From: Rhynchospora pubera
Taxonomy: Eukaryota > Streptophyta > Magnoliopsida > Poales > Cyperaceae
DNA length: 64,000 bases
NCBI GenBank assembly: GCA_028095005.1
Contig: CM051460.1
Location: 187,286,742 to 187,350,741 of the forward strand
Direction: 5' to 3'
The position numbers and the translations under genes are program-made. Shown here one piece after another: positions 1-12,113 of the stretch. The notes below the pieces were generated by a model. The model saw nothing but the letters and a program-made list of their open reading frames with translations, was not told the DNA's origin and searched no databases. How positions within the stretch are numbered: position 1 is the stretch's first letter; every line of letters begins with the position of its first letter.

Positions 1-678
1 TTTAACAACGATTAAGAGATTGAAAATTAAACCATTTCTATATCATTATTAAACAGGTAAAATTTTTAAATGAATGTTAAGAAATTAATCGTTTGAAATA
101 CGCTGAACTTAATAAAAGGTAAAAGCTCGTTCCACTTTGATTTTTCCTTTCAACTTTGATAAAGAAAGAAAACGTGGCCAAAAGTTGGTCATATCTCAAA
201 ACTCAAAACTCCCCACAATCATTAATGTTAGTAAACAATTGGCCTAAAAGAGAAAAATTAGTAGCAGTAAATTATGTTTTTTACTGAGGACTTTTGCTTT
301 TAATTGGGTTTAACACGCAATCCAACGGCCTCTTTTGTCTCTCGTGCTGTGCGCGTGCGGGACCCACCCCTCCCCACAGACCCACATCATTTATTGCATA
401 GGTACTCGCTCTGATGTCCCAACGGGTCTCTTTGTCTCTCTGACTAATCGTACTTCTTTAGTCGTGCGCCTTGCTAAACTCACGTCGAATTTAATAAATT
501 CTCACGGTGAATAACATGGAAATAAACCAATGACGAAAGCCTTTTAAGCGTAGGATTACTATATTCGGCGTGTTTATATCAGAGTCAACGGCCACCTCCG
601 TCCCTTAACGGCTACCGTCGCTAACGGCTATTTCTAAAAGTAAAATAACAATTATTCGTCCGTTAAATTAAAATAGCA
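1..678. other. Intergenic, no gene seen
   Basis: AT-rich sequence with no open frame or repeat structure that I can support. A less AT-rich stretch at about 310-620 contains CT-rich and ACG-containing sequence that could be promoter-like, but no gene follows it directly because a transposon begins at 688. Confidence 0.5.
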
Positions 679-687
679 AGCAACATT

Positions 688-2722
688 CGGAAATTATATA
701 CACCATCCACTCATTTACCATCCATTCCATCCAACCAGCGACCAGCGACCAGTTTTTGGGCCTATTTCGCGCGCAGACGGCCCATTTTCACGCGATGCGT
801 CAGCAGCGCGAGTGAGCGCCATGATAACGTCACCTATTTGTGATCTGATCGTTGTTTTAAGGGATTAGATAATGGTTTAGTGGTTTGTTGAACTAAATAC
901 ATCAAGGGATGTCCTAATTTACTTTAAGTGATCAGTTTATTTGTTTCTAAAGTTACCGACTAATTATTTTGTGTTATGTTTGATGGGACAAGGAATCCGA
1001 TAATACCAATACATATTACAATACCAATACATTTATTTGTGATCAGTTTTGACAATCCAATACCATACATATTACAACCATTACACACGATAATTCCAAT
1101 AGTATTCAAACATTATAAGGACATATGTTCAATTTGTTAGAGATAAAATATTTGTGTAGAATGAACACTCATCGCCACACCAAGTTCATCGAAACGCAAT
1201 CCCAAACCTGCGTAGTATGGATACAAATAAATATGTGAATTGCTAACAATAACAAATAAAGCAAAATTAAATACTAAACAATATACTTTATGCAGGGGAC
1301 ATATTCTAATAATGAAAAATGAAATGATCCCTTATGTCATTTAACGTAATAATGTCAGTATGTAACACATCATTAGTGCAAAATGTTTGGGTAAATCAAC
1401 ATTTCTAATCATCTGTTACTAAACATGAGATGATCCCTTATGGCATTTAAAAAAGTATTTATATCGTGCCATCATGTAACACATAGGGCTGCAATGTACT
1501 ACCTAACGTAAACTATTAAATCCTTTGCAAACAATAATTTAAAATCGTGTTCATACCTAATGACGAAAAATTCCTTTCACTGTGTTGGCCGAATCCTTTA
1601 GCAAATGATATGCAAAAAGGAAATTGTCAGCACGAACATCAAGCTCCTGAAATACACATATTAAATTTTGTGATAAGTAGATAAAACCTATTAATTTGTA
1701 AGTATCAATTTTGCATGCTTACCTCCTTTGGCAAGGGCTTATTGACAAGTTTACATCCCAGAAATCTGAACAACTGCAAACTGTTCAAGATCCAAACCAA
1801 TACCTATAAACACATCAGAGACAACATGTCAGGAATGGAAGTAATCTCATCCCTAGATGCCACATAATGTAACATTTAAAACAACTATATGAACACTTAT
1901 ATAAATCAACATAAATTAGATGTTTCCAATAATGTCAATCTAAACACTTAAAGCTAATAACCGAACACTTATCCAAATCACTAGGAATTGGATCATGTCA
2001 GAAATGCCAATATGTGCCAGGACTACGCCAATTGATTCAGATATTTTTTTGCTACTTCTAATTATTCAAAACAATTCAATCCAGTCATTAAATACAGAAG
2101 TAATTCAATGGATCATGAATTACTAACCTGATCCCGAAATTTTGAAAGAATTTTGACAGGTTTCAATTCAATTGGCGTAGTCCAATACAAAATCTGGAAT
2201 TGTATCACAAATCATCAGCAGTAACAACGCTTGGGAGAAAAATTACCACAGGTCGAAGATCGCCTCAAGAACAAATCATCAGCAGAAGATCGCCTGAAGA
2301 AGGAAGGTTGAATAGCGTATGATATTTCAAATCAAACTTGTTTTTGATGAAATTCGAGGGAGAAGATGATAGTCACACAAATAAGAGATAAAAAACAATA
2401 AAGAGAGCACAATTAGGAAAAATTGAGATGTCAGAAAAGAATTGAACCACGTGTGCTTCGAAGAAAGATTGCAGATCGTGAATTAGAGGCCAAATCTGAT
2501 CAATGGAAACGGAAGAAGATCGCCTGAACAAGGAAGGTTGTTTTATTTCTAATTTTGAAATCTGAACGAAACGAGGGAATGGAGAGTTGCATTGGTTCGG
2601 AGAATAATGTTAACGAGGGAAAGTTTATCATAAACGGGCCAGATGCTAGGCCCAAAATAAAAATGCACGCCTGGTTGGATGGCATGGATGGTAAAAAGGA
2701 TGGATGGTAATTATCAATTACC
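688..2722. mobile_element. Non-autonomous Mutator-like element, 2.0 kb
   Basis: The element is flanked by a perfect 9-bp direct repeat, AGCAACATT, at 679-687 and 2723-2731; this is the usual duplication length for Mutator-like elements. Its ends are imperfect inverted repeats of about 50 bp: the left end starts GGAAATT and runs into CCATCC-rich sequence, and the right end, read in reverse, starts GGTAATT and runs into the same motif (CCATCCAACCAG near 727 and 2671). No transposase frame is visible, so it would need help to move. Inside, the block AAGATCGCCTGAA occurs twice (near 2287 and 2516). The element ends 274 bp before the WEB-family start codon, so it probably contributes promoter sequence to that gene. 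Confidence 0.75.
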
Positions 2723-2996
2723 AGCAACATTTGGTGTATGATCCGTGTACTACAAAGGCTGAGGTCTTTTCCGTTTGTTTTGGAAAACCAGGTGTATTCA
2801 GAAATTGTAACGTTCCATTCCCTCCTTTAACCTTTCTCTTCTATTTGAGCAATATCGAGGTTTCTCTCTTTAACCCAAAAACCCTATTAACCCCAACAAA
2901 AAAATCTCCTCTCATTTATCCATTAGTAGAGGGGGAAAAAAAAAAGCAAAATTGATAGAGTGGTAGAGAAAGGAGCAAAGCTAAAAGATTTTTGTT

Positions 2997-5139
2997 ATGG
3001 AAGAAAGACTAACTGAGGCTCCAGTTAGTAATGGTGGTGGCTTTCCGCCGCCTGAAACTGTAGCGCCGAAGTGTGAAACCCTAGCTCCTGAGTGTGAGGA
3101 GGTTAGGTATAACGGAAGAGTGGAGATTGACACGTCAGCGCCTTTCGAGTCCGTGAAGGAGGCTGTTGATCGATTTGGGGGTAGTGCTGTGTGGAATTCT
3201 CAGCTTAAACAGCTTTTTTTCTCTAAGGTACTTTTTACATTTTCATTTTATGGGATTGGGGGTAGTTCTATTTTATGGCCTGATTTTTGTTTGTAGTTTC
3301 AGTTTGTTGGTAGTTAATTATTATTTGTAGCTGCAATCATTACTTCAATACCCAAAATGAAATGGATAAAGTTTATTAGTTGAGAAATTGTATGCAAGCA
3401 CGCAAAAGCACAGAGAAATTACAACCGAACGATTTATTAGAAGTTTGCAATTTACAGCTGATGTATTGGTACTCTCACTGAGAGGGATTTTGGATTGCAA
3501 AATCAATTCTCTTTGGAGCTATTGTTGCAAATTAGCACTATTTGTTGCATGTTAGACCATTAAAAAATGAAATATCAAAACTTATTCTGAAATTAAAAGG
3601 ATTTCATTCCTGGTCTTTGGAAATCTCTACTTGAAATGTGCTGTGCCACTGGTTTATTAAACATCTGTATAAAGAATTTAAACATTGAACTGATGTTGGT
3701 TTTTATCTTTACTTGTATAGAAAAACGTACAAGAACCTGAGGATTTGGAGGTCTCCATTCTGAGTGACCAAACAGCACAACTGGAGAAGGACCTCATAAT
3801 CAAGGAAAGGGAAACACTTGAAGTGCTAAAAGAGCTTGAGTCAGCCAAGAAAATTGTTGCAGATTTGAAATCCAAAATCCAGAAAGAAACCTCATGTGAA
3901 GAACCAAATCCTAGAAAGGTACACCCTTTAGATGAACCTGATCCCGAATCAATCCCTCAAGATGCTCAATGCTCAAATGTACTCAATGAACTCAATAGAG
4001 CTAAACTGAACCTAAATCAAACAACCTCCGACCTAGCAGCAATTCGTGCCTCAATCGATTTGTTAAACAGCAGTATTGAAAAAGAGAAAATCCTGTTGGA
4101 AGAAACAAAACACAAGCTATCCAACAACACAACCATGATTTCATCCCTTGAAAAGGAACTTAATATAGCAACTGAGAAACTCAGACTTCTCACCAATCAG
4201 AAAGGGGATGAGAAGAATAATGATGATGAGAAGTCTCTACATTCTTCCAAAGAGATAAATGAGATGACCTTAGAAATTGATAGGATAAAGGAGGTGACAA
4301 ACTCAGCTCAATCTGAGATAGTGCATCTGACAGCTGAGATTGAGCAAACAAAGGCTAGCATAAAAACTGATGAGATAAGGTGTCTCGCTGCTAGAAAAAT
4401 GGAAGAGGCAGCAAAGGAAGCTGAGGCCATTGCATTAACTGAAATTAAGGCGTTGCTTAGCAGTGATAATTTGGAAAACACAGATGGAGGTGTAACACTG
4501 ACTTTGGAGGAATATGACAGTTTAAACCAGAAAGCGCAAGAGGCATTGGAAGGTTCTAGGAAGAAGGTCGAAGCTGCCATGTGTGAGGTCGATGAGGCAA
4601 ACCGATCAAAATTAGAGACTCTGAAGAAGCTTGAAGAAGCCCGGTTAGAGGCTAAGGCAAGTCGTCAAGCCCTAGAAGAAGCTCTAAAACGGGTTGAGGC
4701 AGCCAATGAGGGGAAACTTGATGTGGAAGAAAGCCTTCGCAAGTGGCACTGTCAGAAAAAGGCCTCACACGGGCTTCAAACTTCTGATAAATTCAAGAAA
4801 TATGGACCATACCATGGCAATAGGGATTCCAAGTCTAAGGTGGCAGATGTCAATGAGTTGGACATGGATAGTGAGGAGGGTGAACCAACTCTGTCAATCG
4901 GGCAGATACTGAGCATGAAGTTAACAGGTCCAGATGTGTATGATAAACTGGTATGGGAGAGGCGGCCAGAGAGCCCCAAGGTATCTCTTGGTCAGATGCT
5001 GAATAGGAAACAGCGGTATGTGCCGCACTCACATGGTGCAGACAAAAAGAGAAAGAAGTTCGGCTTTGTTGGTGCTGGTTTCTCAGTTTTGTTGGCGAAG
5101 CATCAGAGGAGCAAGAAGAAGAGACCATCATTGGGTTAA
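2997..5139 (+). CDS. WEB-family coiled-coil protein (two exons)
   Basis: The coding sequence joins 2997-3227 and 3721-5139, with a GT-AG intron in phase 0, and gives 549 residues. Residues 42-61 read VEIDTSAPFESVKEAVDRFG, the N-terminal signature of plant WEB/PMI2-type proteins (DUF827). From about residue 85 to 370 the protein is rich in E, K, L and A in heptad-like order, as expected of a long coiled coil. The C-terminal part carries two related short blocks, LSIGQILSMKL and VSLGQMLNRKQ, and lysine-rich stretches (KKRKK, KKKR) that could be nuclear signals. The founding members, WEB1 and PMI2, act in light-driven chloroplast movement through actin; many relatives have no known role, so the role here is inference. 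The length fits the roughly 500-600 aa members. The first ATG is used because the signature follows it in frame. Confidence 0.9.
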
Positions 5140-5785
5140 TTGATTTAGATTGATAGCCTGTGGATTAGATGGCATTAATTTATTTAGATTGTTAGCTGTG
5201 GTATGGTATTGATTTATTTAGATTTTTAGCTGTGGATTAGATGGTATTTGTGGAAGAACTCTTTACTTAGCTTACTATCATAGCATGTCATAGCATGTAA
5301 AATTGGTGCTCGTGGTATGGAGTAAATTTTGTTTTCATTGACCCTAACCTGTAGGGTTAAATATGTTGTATTGTGGTTCCTTACTGGTTCTAATTCATCT
5401 TGTTTTTGTTATATAAGCTGTTTGGAGTGTAAATAAGCACGTCTTATATGTACAGAAAGGTACCATGGAAATTATTTATATGTACAAAAAGGTACCATGG
5501 AAATTATTTTTTCTTAGAAGTTTGAATAGATTTTTACTAAAGGGGATTAATCTCTGAAAAAGCTAGTCTAACTCTTTACTGTTTCTTCCACTGAGCACAA
5601 AATTGATAAACCTTTTCTTCTACTGAACACGAATTCACGAAATGATAAATTTATTCGAAATAAAATAAGATATAAACACTGGACAGAGTGCCAGTGTGCG
5701 ACTGCTCTTATGGATCTCAAAAACAGTAAGGAAAGGGCCTATCAAAACGTTATATCAATGGCTAATACTTGACAATGTCACCAGC
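5140..5785. other. 3' flank of the WEB gene with a short tandem duplication
   Basis: No gene is visible. A unit of about 32 bp containing GGTACCATGGAAATTATTT occurs twice in tandem at roughly 5446-5511. The preceding 300 bp probably contain the 3' untranslated region of the WEB-family gene; phrases around GTGGATTAGATGG are also repeated there. Confidence 0.5.
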
Positions 5786-5867
5786 GTCGATATGTCCGAG
5801 TGGTTAAGGAGACAGACTTGAAATCTGTTGGGCTTCGCCCGCGCAGGTTCGAACCCTGCTGTCGACG
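5786..5867 (+). tRNA. trnS-UGA: tRNA-Ser (anticodon UGA)
   Basis: This is an 82-nt class II tRNA. The 7-bp acceptor stem pairs GTCGATA with TGTCGAC, followed by discriminator G. The anticodon stem ACAGA/TCTGT encloses loop CTTGAAA, with TGA at 5819-5821. A long variable arm (GGGC TTC GCCC) and the T arm GCAGG-TTCGAAC-CCTGC follow. Both internal promoter boxes are present. There is no intron and no encoded CCA, as in nuclear plant tRNA genes. The long variable arm agrees with serine identity. Confidence 0.97.
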
Positions 5868-5868
5868 A

Positions 5869-5877
5869 TTTTTTTTT
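5869..5877 (+). terminator. Pol III terminator of tRNA-Ser
   Basis: A run of nine T residues begins two bases after the tRNA discriminator base, which is the normal RNA polymerase III stop signal. Confidence 0.9.
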
Positions 5878-5987
5878 CCCCAGTTTTTGAGTTCCACTTA
5901 AAATTTACCCAGATAAAAAAAATATATCCAGGCTGTTATACGCCTTTCGCTTTTATAAATTATGGACTGATGGCTGATCCATTCATG

Positions 5988-8156
5988 CAGTGGCGAAGCC
6001 CAGCCCACGGAAATAGTGGGGGCCTAAATTAATTTGGGCTTAGATTAATGGGGGCCTGTAAAGACGGGGAATTACTCGTAACAATCAAAATTCACGCAAT
6101 CAGACAATCAAGAGGGAGCGCTCTCTCCTCTCACGTGACGAAGCGGCTCTCCTCTCACCCTATCCCTGCGCGAGTTATCGCTTCACCCTACCCCTCACAT
6201 GTCGTCTCTCCGACCAATCAGACCGCCGCATCGCCTCTCCTTTCCTCCGCCTCACCTCCGCCTCCGCCTCATCTCTCTTCCACCTCAGCCTCTTCTCCGC
6301 CTCGCCTCACCTCTCTTCCGCCTCGCAACCGCCTCCGTCTCACCTCAACCTCTCCTCTCCTCCGCCTCTCGTCTCCTCTTCCTCCCCTCACTGCTCCTTC
6401 TCCTTTACCGATCAGATCTGATTGAGGAAGAAAGAAGTAGAAATAAATAAGGATAAGAAGAGAAAATAGGTTTAGATCTAGTTCTGTTACAATTTGGGAG
6501 TAACTAAATTACTATAAAAGATGATATTAATCAGTATAGGGGAGCATCTAATATATATAGGGAGTAAATAACATTCATATATGATTCTGCTTTTTTTGGG
6601 AGTAACTAAATTACTATAAGGGAGGAAATTGATCAGTATAAGGGAGTAAATAATATTCATATCTGATTCTGCTGTTGTTTGGAAGTAACTAAATAGGTAT
6701 AAGGGAGTAAATAAGTAGTATAAAAGAAGTATCTAATATGTATGAGGGAGTAAATAACATTTAGAACTGATTCTACTGTTATTTAGGAGTAACTAAATAA
6801 CTATAAGGGAGTAAATAAGCAGTAGTAAGGGAGTATTTAATACAAGTAAAAGAGTAAATAATATCTCACTTTCGACGATGATTTCTTCTTAAGAGAAACC
6901 TTGGATTCAGTCTGCTATTGTTTGGGAGTAACTAAATAGCTATAAGGGAGTAAATAACTAGTATAAAAGGAGTATCTAATATGTATAAGCGAGTAAATAA
7001 TATTCAGAACTGATTCCACTGTTGCTTGGGGGTAACAAAATAACTATAAGGGAGTAAATAATTAGTAGTAAGAGAGTATTTAAGTATTCGACATTACATA
7101 TCCTTAATTAGTTCTATGTAACATAATTTTCGGGACTTCATCTTTTATACGATCTTTCTCTCTTTCTCCGTATAAACCTCTCTCTTTCCGAAAAACGTCC
7201 ATTGCTCTCTCTCTCAAAGGAGCAACTTATTTAAATAGGGAAGTATATTAACATGATAGAGAGTATTTTTTTTTTTATGTGATAGTGTATCAGCAGCTTA
7301 ATAATATCTTGGTATTCTGTAACCAAGAGAGTAAGTTATTTGAATAAGGGAGTATATTATCAATGACATGTAGTATTTATGAATGTGCTAATGTGTTAGC
7401 AGTTTAATGATATTTTTAACAAAAGAGTAATTTATTTAAATAAGGGAGCATATTAGTGTGACAAAGGGAGTATTTTTTGATGTGTTTAGTGTATTACAAC
7501 AGTTTGATGATATTTTTAACAATGGAGTAACTTATTAAAATAAAGGAGAATATTAGTATGAAAAAGGGAGTACTTATTGAATGTTTAAATTTTGTTCATT
7601 TTTTATGTCAAGAGAGTTAAGTTATTTGAAGAATTAATGATTATATTTGCATTAGGGGAGATATTTTCAAATGGAACAATAGTGGACCTGTTGTAGAAAA
7701 CACTCAATATATGTTCAAATTTAATTATATTTCTTTATAATAAAGTTCATTAAGTGACTTTTCTTAATCAATGGACATGTTAATTAATTTCTGAATAGCA
7801 ATAAGTAAGGCCATACATGTTCTATTTGTATGAATAGATTTGCCGGTTAAGAATGCGGAACGGATCAATGGAGTCGTTCAAAGCGGTCATAAACCACAGG
7901 AATAGAAAAAGTCGTGCGGATAATTGGGCCGGCCTAAGTGAACTGAACTGGACACGATCAAGACAGGAATCAGATACCATTTAAGGTATGCGCCCAACCT
8001 ACTGATTGCCTGATTGCGTGATGTCTTGACTGCAGTTATCAGACCCGGTAAAGACGATTGTTTAATTTGACTTGACAAAACATGGTAAAAAATGAAAAAA
8101 TTATGATTATTAGGGGAGACCTGGCCTTCGCCAGTCCTCCCCTGGCTTCGCCACTG
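5988..8156. mobile_element. Non-autonomous hAT element, 2.2 kb
   Basis: The terminal inverted repeats are perfect for 13 bp (CAGTGGCGAAGCC on the left, its reverse complement on the right). A perfect 8-bp direct repeat, CATTCATG, flanks them at 5980-5987 and 8157-8164. An 8-bp duplication and CAGNGGCG-type ends fit the hAT superfamily, Tip100-like branch. No transposase frame is seen. The left third (about 6110-6420) is a CT-rich hexamer-like tract whose open frames come from low complexity. The middle (about 6490-7650) consists of many degenerate copies of phrases such as GGAGTAACTAAAT and AGGGAGTAAATAA. Confidence 0.88.
6490..7650. repeat. Degenerate interspersed repeat inside the hAT element
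   Basis: Phrases built from GGGAGTA, AACTAAAT and AGTAAATAA recur every 20-90 bp, often in the same order (GGAGTAACTAAAT, then TATAAGGGAGTAAATAA, then GTATCTAATAT). Spacing is irregular, so this is not a clean tandem satellite. Subterminal repeats bound by transposase are typical of hAT elements, but this array fills the interior; its role is unknown. Confidence 0.6.
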
Positions 8157-8164
8157 CATTCATG

Positions 8165-8715
8165 TTCATGCTAAGGTCAAGTGCAACTCAAATACAATTA
8201 TATTACAGAGTCATTCTTTTTTCCCAGAATCTTCTGATGGATATTCATGGTAGTAATTAGCTGTGAACCTGTGGTAAACTGGTAATTAAGATCGCATTCC
8301 TGATATGAAATTATGAATGGATTTACTGAGCTGTTCAACCGCCCGTGGCTAGAAATTTTTATGCATTTAAATTTGTAAGCAACTCATTTTGATTCATTAT
8401 TTATCACAAAAAATGGGCATGTGTATTAATTCAAGATTCCAAGTTGGAATGTTACCCAATGAACAAGTCCCACCGGAAAAAGTAAAAAAAAAAAAAAGGC
8501 AGAATTAATTTTCATCGTTTTGGGTGAGAGAGAGTGCTAAATTAATATGATTTTAAATTTTTAATATTACTTTCCATGGCTGTTTATAATTAGGAGCGTT
8601 GATGAATCAGGACAATCCTGTATTTTTTTAAAAAAAAAAAATTAGTAAGCTGCGCAGTTAAAAAACTAATGATTGAATTTTTTTTTTTTAATCTCGAAGA
8701 ATCCATTAAAAAATT
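8165..8715. other. Intergenic, no gene seen
   Basis: AT-rich sequence between the hAT element and the solo LTR, with several poly-A or poly-T runs. I see no gene or repeat structure in it. Confidence 0.5.
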
Positions 8716-9405
8716 TGTTGGTGTAAATTGAATAACAAATCGGATAATATGAAAATTGTCAAAGGAATAAAAGAATAAAAGGAACAAAGTTACCCGAATC
8801 GCGTTAGGCGCTGTCCTTAAGATTATTCCGTCTCAACGTGCGACAGGAACCTCAACCAAGATAAGACGGGGTTGTCACTTTTTAGGGCACGACCATGAAG
8901 GTGACTGATGAAAGCCTCCAAAAATTAGCCAACAGAATAATCAAATTAGAATTTGGAATATCAAATATTATCAATAGGAATATGAGAAATTGGACAAGAT
9001 GTATCTTTTTGTATTTGTATATCCCTATTATCAACGATATGGGCTGTTTATATAGCAAATTAGTTAAGGGCTATACAGCTTTAATTCATTCGGTATTTAT
9101 TATTATTAATCCAATTAAAATCTCTGCCCAAGGAACGGTAACAAATTGATGATGAATATAGACTTTAATGGGCTAAATATGTTAAACGGTAAAATATTTA
9201 TTGGGTAAAGGAATAGTCTCCAACGGAAGTAAATTAATTAACAACTTTATTACTCAATTGAATGGTACAACGGGAAAAAGAGTATATTATTTTATTAAAT
9301 GAATTTTATAGAAACCGAACAAATGACAAATGGAATTTATCAAAAGGAATTTTCATATAATATGATTTAATAAATTTTGAGTTTTTACAAACTATATTTC
9401 CAACA
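8716..9405. mobile_element. Solo LTR of a retrotransposon
   Basis: The 690-bp segment starts TGTTGG and ends CCAACA, a perfect 6-bp terminal inverted repeat of the TG...CA type. It is flanked on both sides by the 5-bp direct repeat AAATT (8711-8715 and 9406-9410). A matching second LTR, primer-binding site or gag-pol frame is not seen nearby, so this looks like the single LTR left after recombination between two LTRs. The small open frame at 8895-9149 lies inside and has no recognisable product. The retrotransposon superfamily cannot be told from the LTR alone. Confidence 0.8.
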
Positions 9406-11093
9406 AAATTTCACTCAAGTTATATCACCCTTTTCGTTCAAATAAACCGACCCATGTAAACCGATGAAATTCGGATCAAATCAGGTCGAATTATCGGTGA
9501 GAAAAACGATTTAATTCGGAAATTTGGAGTTCATGAAACAATCATTGAACTAAAATAATACTAAAGACAGAATTGATATTTTTTTTTTCAAGATGTCGTT
9601 GTGCCATATGATCGTCATCAAATTTCTAATATTTTTCACCAATGATAACCTAAAATAAGACTCAATCAGAACCAATCATGCAGAATCATTGCCTCTTTTA
9701 TTTATTTTATTTTTTTTTCTCAAGTCCTGCCAAAGAACTTCATTTCAAATTTTCAATTATTAGAATTTAGAGCCACATGAAATCTCTTCAACAACATGCC
9801 ATTTAGCAAGTAGCTATCCCTGTGCAATTCAATAAGATCCCAAATCCCTAAATGGTGCTTTCGACTTCCAATGATGTATACTCACGGACACGGCGTCAGT
9901 TTTACTGTTTTACTAACAGCCTTGCAATTTAGAACGGATTTTAGTTTGATTAGGACATTATATGGGTTGGGTCAGATATTTCATCACTATTTTAACTCTC
10001 TGTTGTGTATATTTCTACCACCGAAAAACAGGGCTCGATGAGTGTATTAACTTTGGCGTATTTAAAAACAGTGAATGTGTTCTATTTCCTTCATTTTTCC
10101 CCCCGAAAATCATACACTTTTATTTGTTTATATTTATAATGTTTACATATATTCAACCATTCAGGCACGATGTGATTACATGATAAATGTTGACATTTTG
10201 TGATATGTCTACATGTCGCGCTCTTTAACGAGTCATGCCTGTAGATTATATTTTATTTTTGTTTAGGGGGGGGGGGGGGGGGGGAGGGGGGGGGGGGCGG
10301 GTGGCGTACAAAATGTACCGTACAACATGTCCAAGATCAAAAAATGAAACATATTATATTTTTATTTTTTCGTGAATTCACAAAAGTGAAATTAGTTTTT
10401 ATTAAGTTATCTTTTATTATACATTTATACTAAAAATTTCTAACTTTAGTTTGTACTTCTGAGTTTAATATATTTCTCCACATATTAACCATTTTATTAA
10501 TTCTTGCTTTATTTATCATTTTACTTCAGATACATGTGCAACACGGCGTGTTCCTAGACAAATCAGGTTCATAACTCATATGTTATTAAATGATGACACA
10601 ACAAAATAAGAAAACATTTACTGTCTACGCGTGAAATAATGTGTGCCTGTCACGTACTGGCACGGCGAAAACAGTGCTGAATTACACTAGCTGCAATTTA
10701 GTCATGTTGCACGTAATTGAGGCATGTGCCACACGAGAGAGGTCAACAATGGTACTATTTCATTTTCAGTCTTTTTCAATCCTACTATGTAGAGTGTTCT
10801 TGCTAACGCAAATCATGCTCCCACAATTAAATATATGCAGAAGGTAAGACGTAATCTACAAAATTGACAATAAGTCCAAACTAAGCAGAAGAATCTTATT
10901 AATGCTGCCGAACTCTACACGATGTTCACATTTGATCCCAAATTTAGGTAATGCAATGTTACCGTTATGACTAGCACTTCGCATAGGTAATGAAAACTTC
11001 TTAAATCCAACTAAATAGCTCGTCAGGTAATTTTTTCAATGGCTAAACATCAATTTCAAGTGATGTCAGAACAAGGGGAATCACTAAATTGTT

Positions 11094-11100
<7 letters not shown>
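9406..11100. other. Intergenic with a long G tract
   Basis: No gene is supported. A nearly pure G tract of about 40 bases lies at 10266-10308, broken by one A and one C. Short open frames in this stretch (9962-10183, 10641-10847) show no family features. Confidence 0.5.

Positions 11101-11156
<56 letters not shown>
11101..11156. repeat. (TA)n followed by (GA)n microsatellite
   Basis: About 30 bp of TA repeats run directly into about 28 bp of GA repeats, abutting the left end of a foldback element. Confidence 0.9.
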
Positions 11157-11162
<6 letters not shown>

Positions 11163-11557
11163 AGCTACGGTGAGTCGCGACTCACGGACCCTCCGGTGAG
11201 TCGCGATCAATACTCCTAGATCTAGATCAAAATGACCGATCCAAACCGTCCAATATGATCTCCCTATTGAAATCTCCGTGCAAACCAAAATTTTTATTTT
11301 TTCGAAATTTTTAAGTATTTTTTTCGGATTTTTAAAAACTGATGTTTTTGAATGGTTCAGAACCAATTAGATTAACGATTTTCTAAAATTTCAAAAAAAT
11401 ACTTCAAAATTTTGAAAAAATGAAAAATTTGGTCTACATGGAGATTTCAATAGAGAGATCATATTGGACGGTTTGGATCGGTCATTTTGATCTAGATCTA
11501 GGAGTATTGGTCGCGACTCACCGGAGGGTCCGTGAGTCGCGACTCACCGTAGCTAAA

Positions 11558-11560
<3 letters not shown>
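11157..11560. mobile_element. Foldback MITE (copy 1 of a 405-bp family)
   Basis: The two halves are inverted copies of each other over nearly 190 bp; the ends read GAGTTTAGCTACGGTGAGTC and the reverse complement. Near the tips a further small palindrome, GTGAGTCGCGACTCAC, is present. A diverged copy of the same length lies at 48529-48933, where the flanks show a 10-bp near-duplication. The long inverted arms and the 9-10-bp duplication of the sister copy suggest a Mutator-type MITE. Microsatellites on both sides hide the duplication here. The open frames at 11043-11366 and 11420-11698 are by-products of this element and the TA runs. Confidence 0.85.

Positions 11561-11645
<85 letters not shown>
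11561..11645. repeat. (TA)n microsatellite, about 85 bp
   Basis: Uninterrupted TA dinucleotide run immediately to the right of the foldback element. Confidence 0.95.
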
Positions 11646-11651
<6 letters not shown>

Positions 11652-12113
11652 AAACCTACGTGTCCTCCTACAAAAATCGTTTGGCTCCTTTCTTTTAAAA
11701 TTGGTTTGAAAGGAACATTTCATTTTAGTAATGTAGCTAAAAGGACAAAGAAAGTTTATTGCGTTTGGGTCTTTGCATATAATTTCATTTTTATTATAAA
11801 ATTTTACATATATGTTCCATTTCCAAAATGAAAATAATTATTGTTTTACTAAAGATTTTCATTTTTGTTGTACTCTCTTTTCAAACACAATGCATAATCA
11901 ATTCAACAATAATTTTTTTGTTGTTTTGATGAATGCACAACCAATCTAGTGAAAAATTTCTTTCTATTAAAAGTGAAGAGCATGGAAACTTATATCATTG
12001 CTAACATTCAGCCATTAGTTTAAACGATCATCGGCTAAGATTGCATAGAGTTAACAATTGTTTACATCTTTCACCTAATTATTATAGCCCTTGGATTCGT
12101 GTTTGTATAAGTA

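Noticed and set aside
6048..6450. Open frames of 125 and 83 codons, rich in S, P and R
   Set aside because: They lie inside the hAT element in a CT-rich repeat (CCTCCGCCTC-like), and both overlapping frames are open only because of low complexity.
11043..11698. Open frames of 107 and 92 codons with IYIYIY runs
   Set aside because: They translate the TA microsatellites and the two inverted arms of the foldback MITE; the shared peptide stretch is the same DNA arm in both frames.
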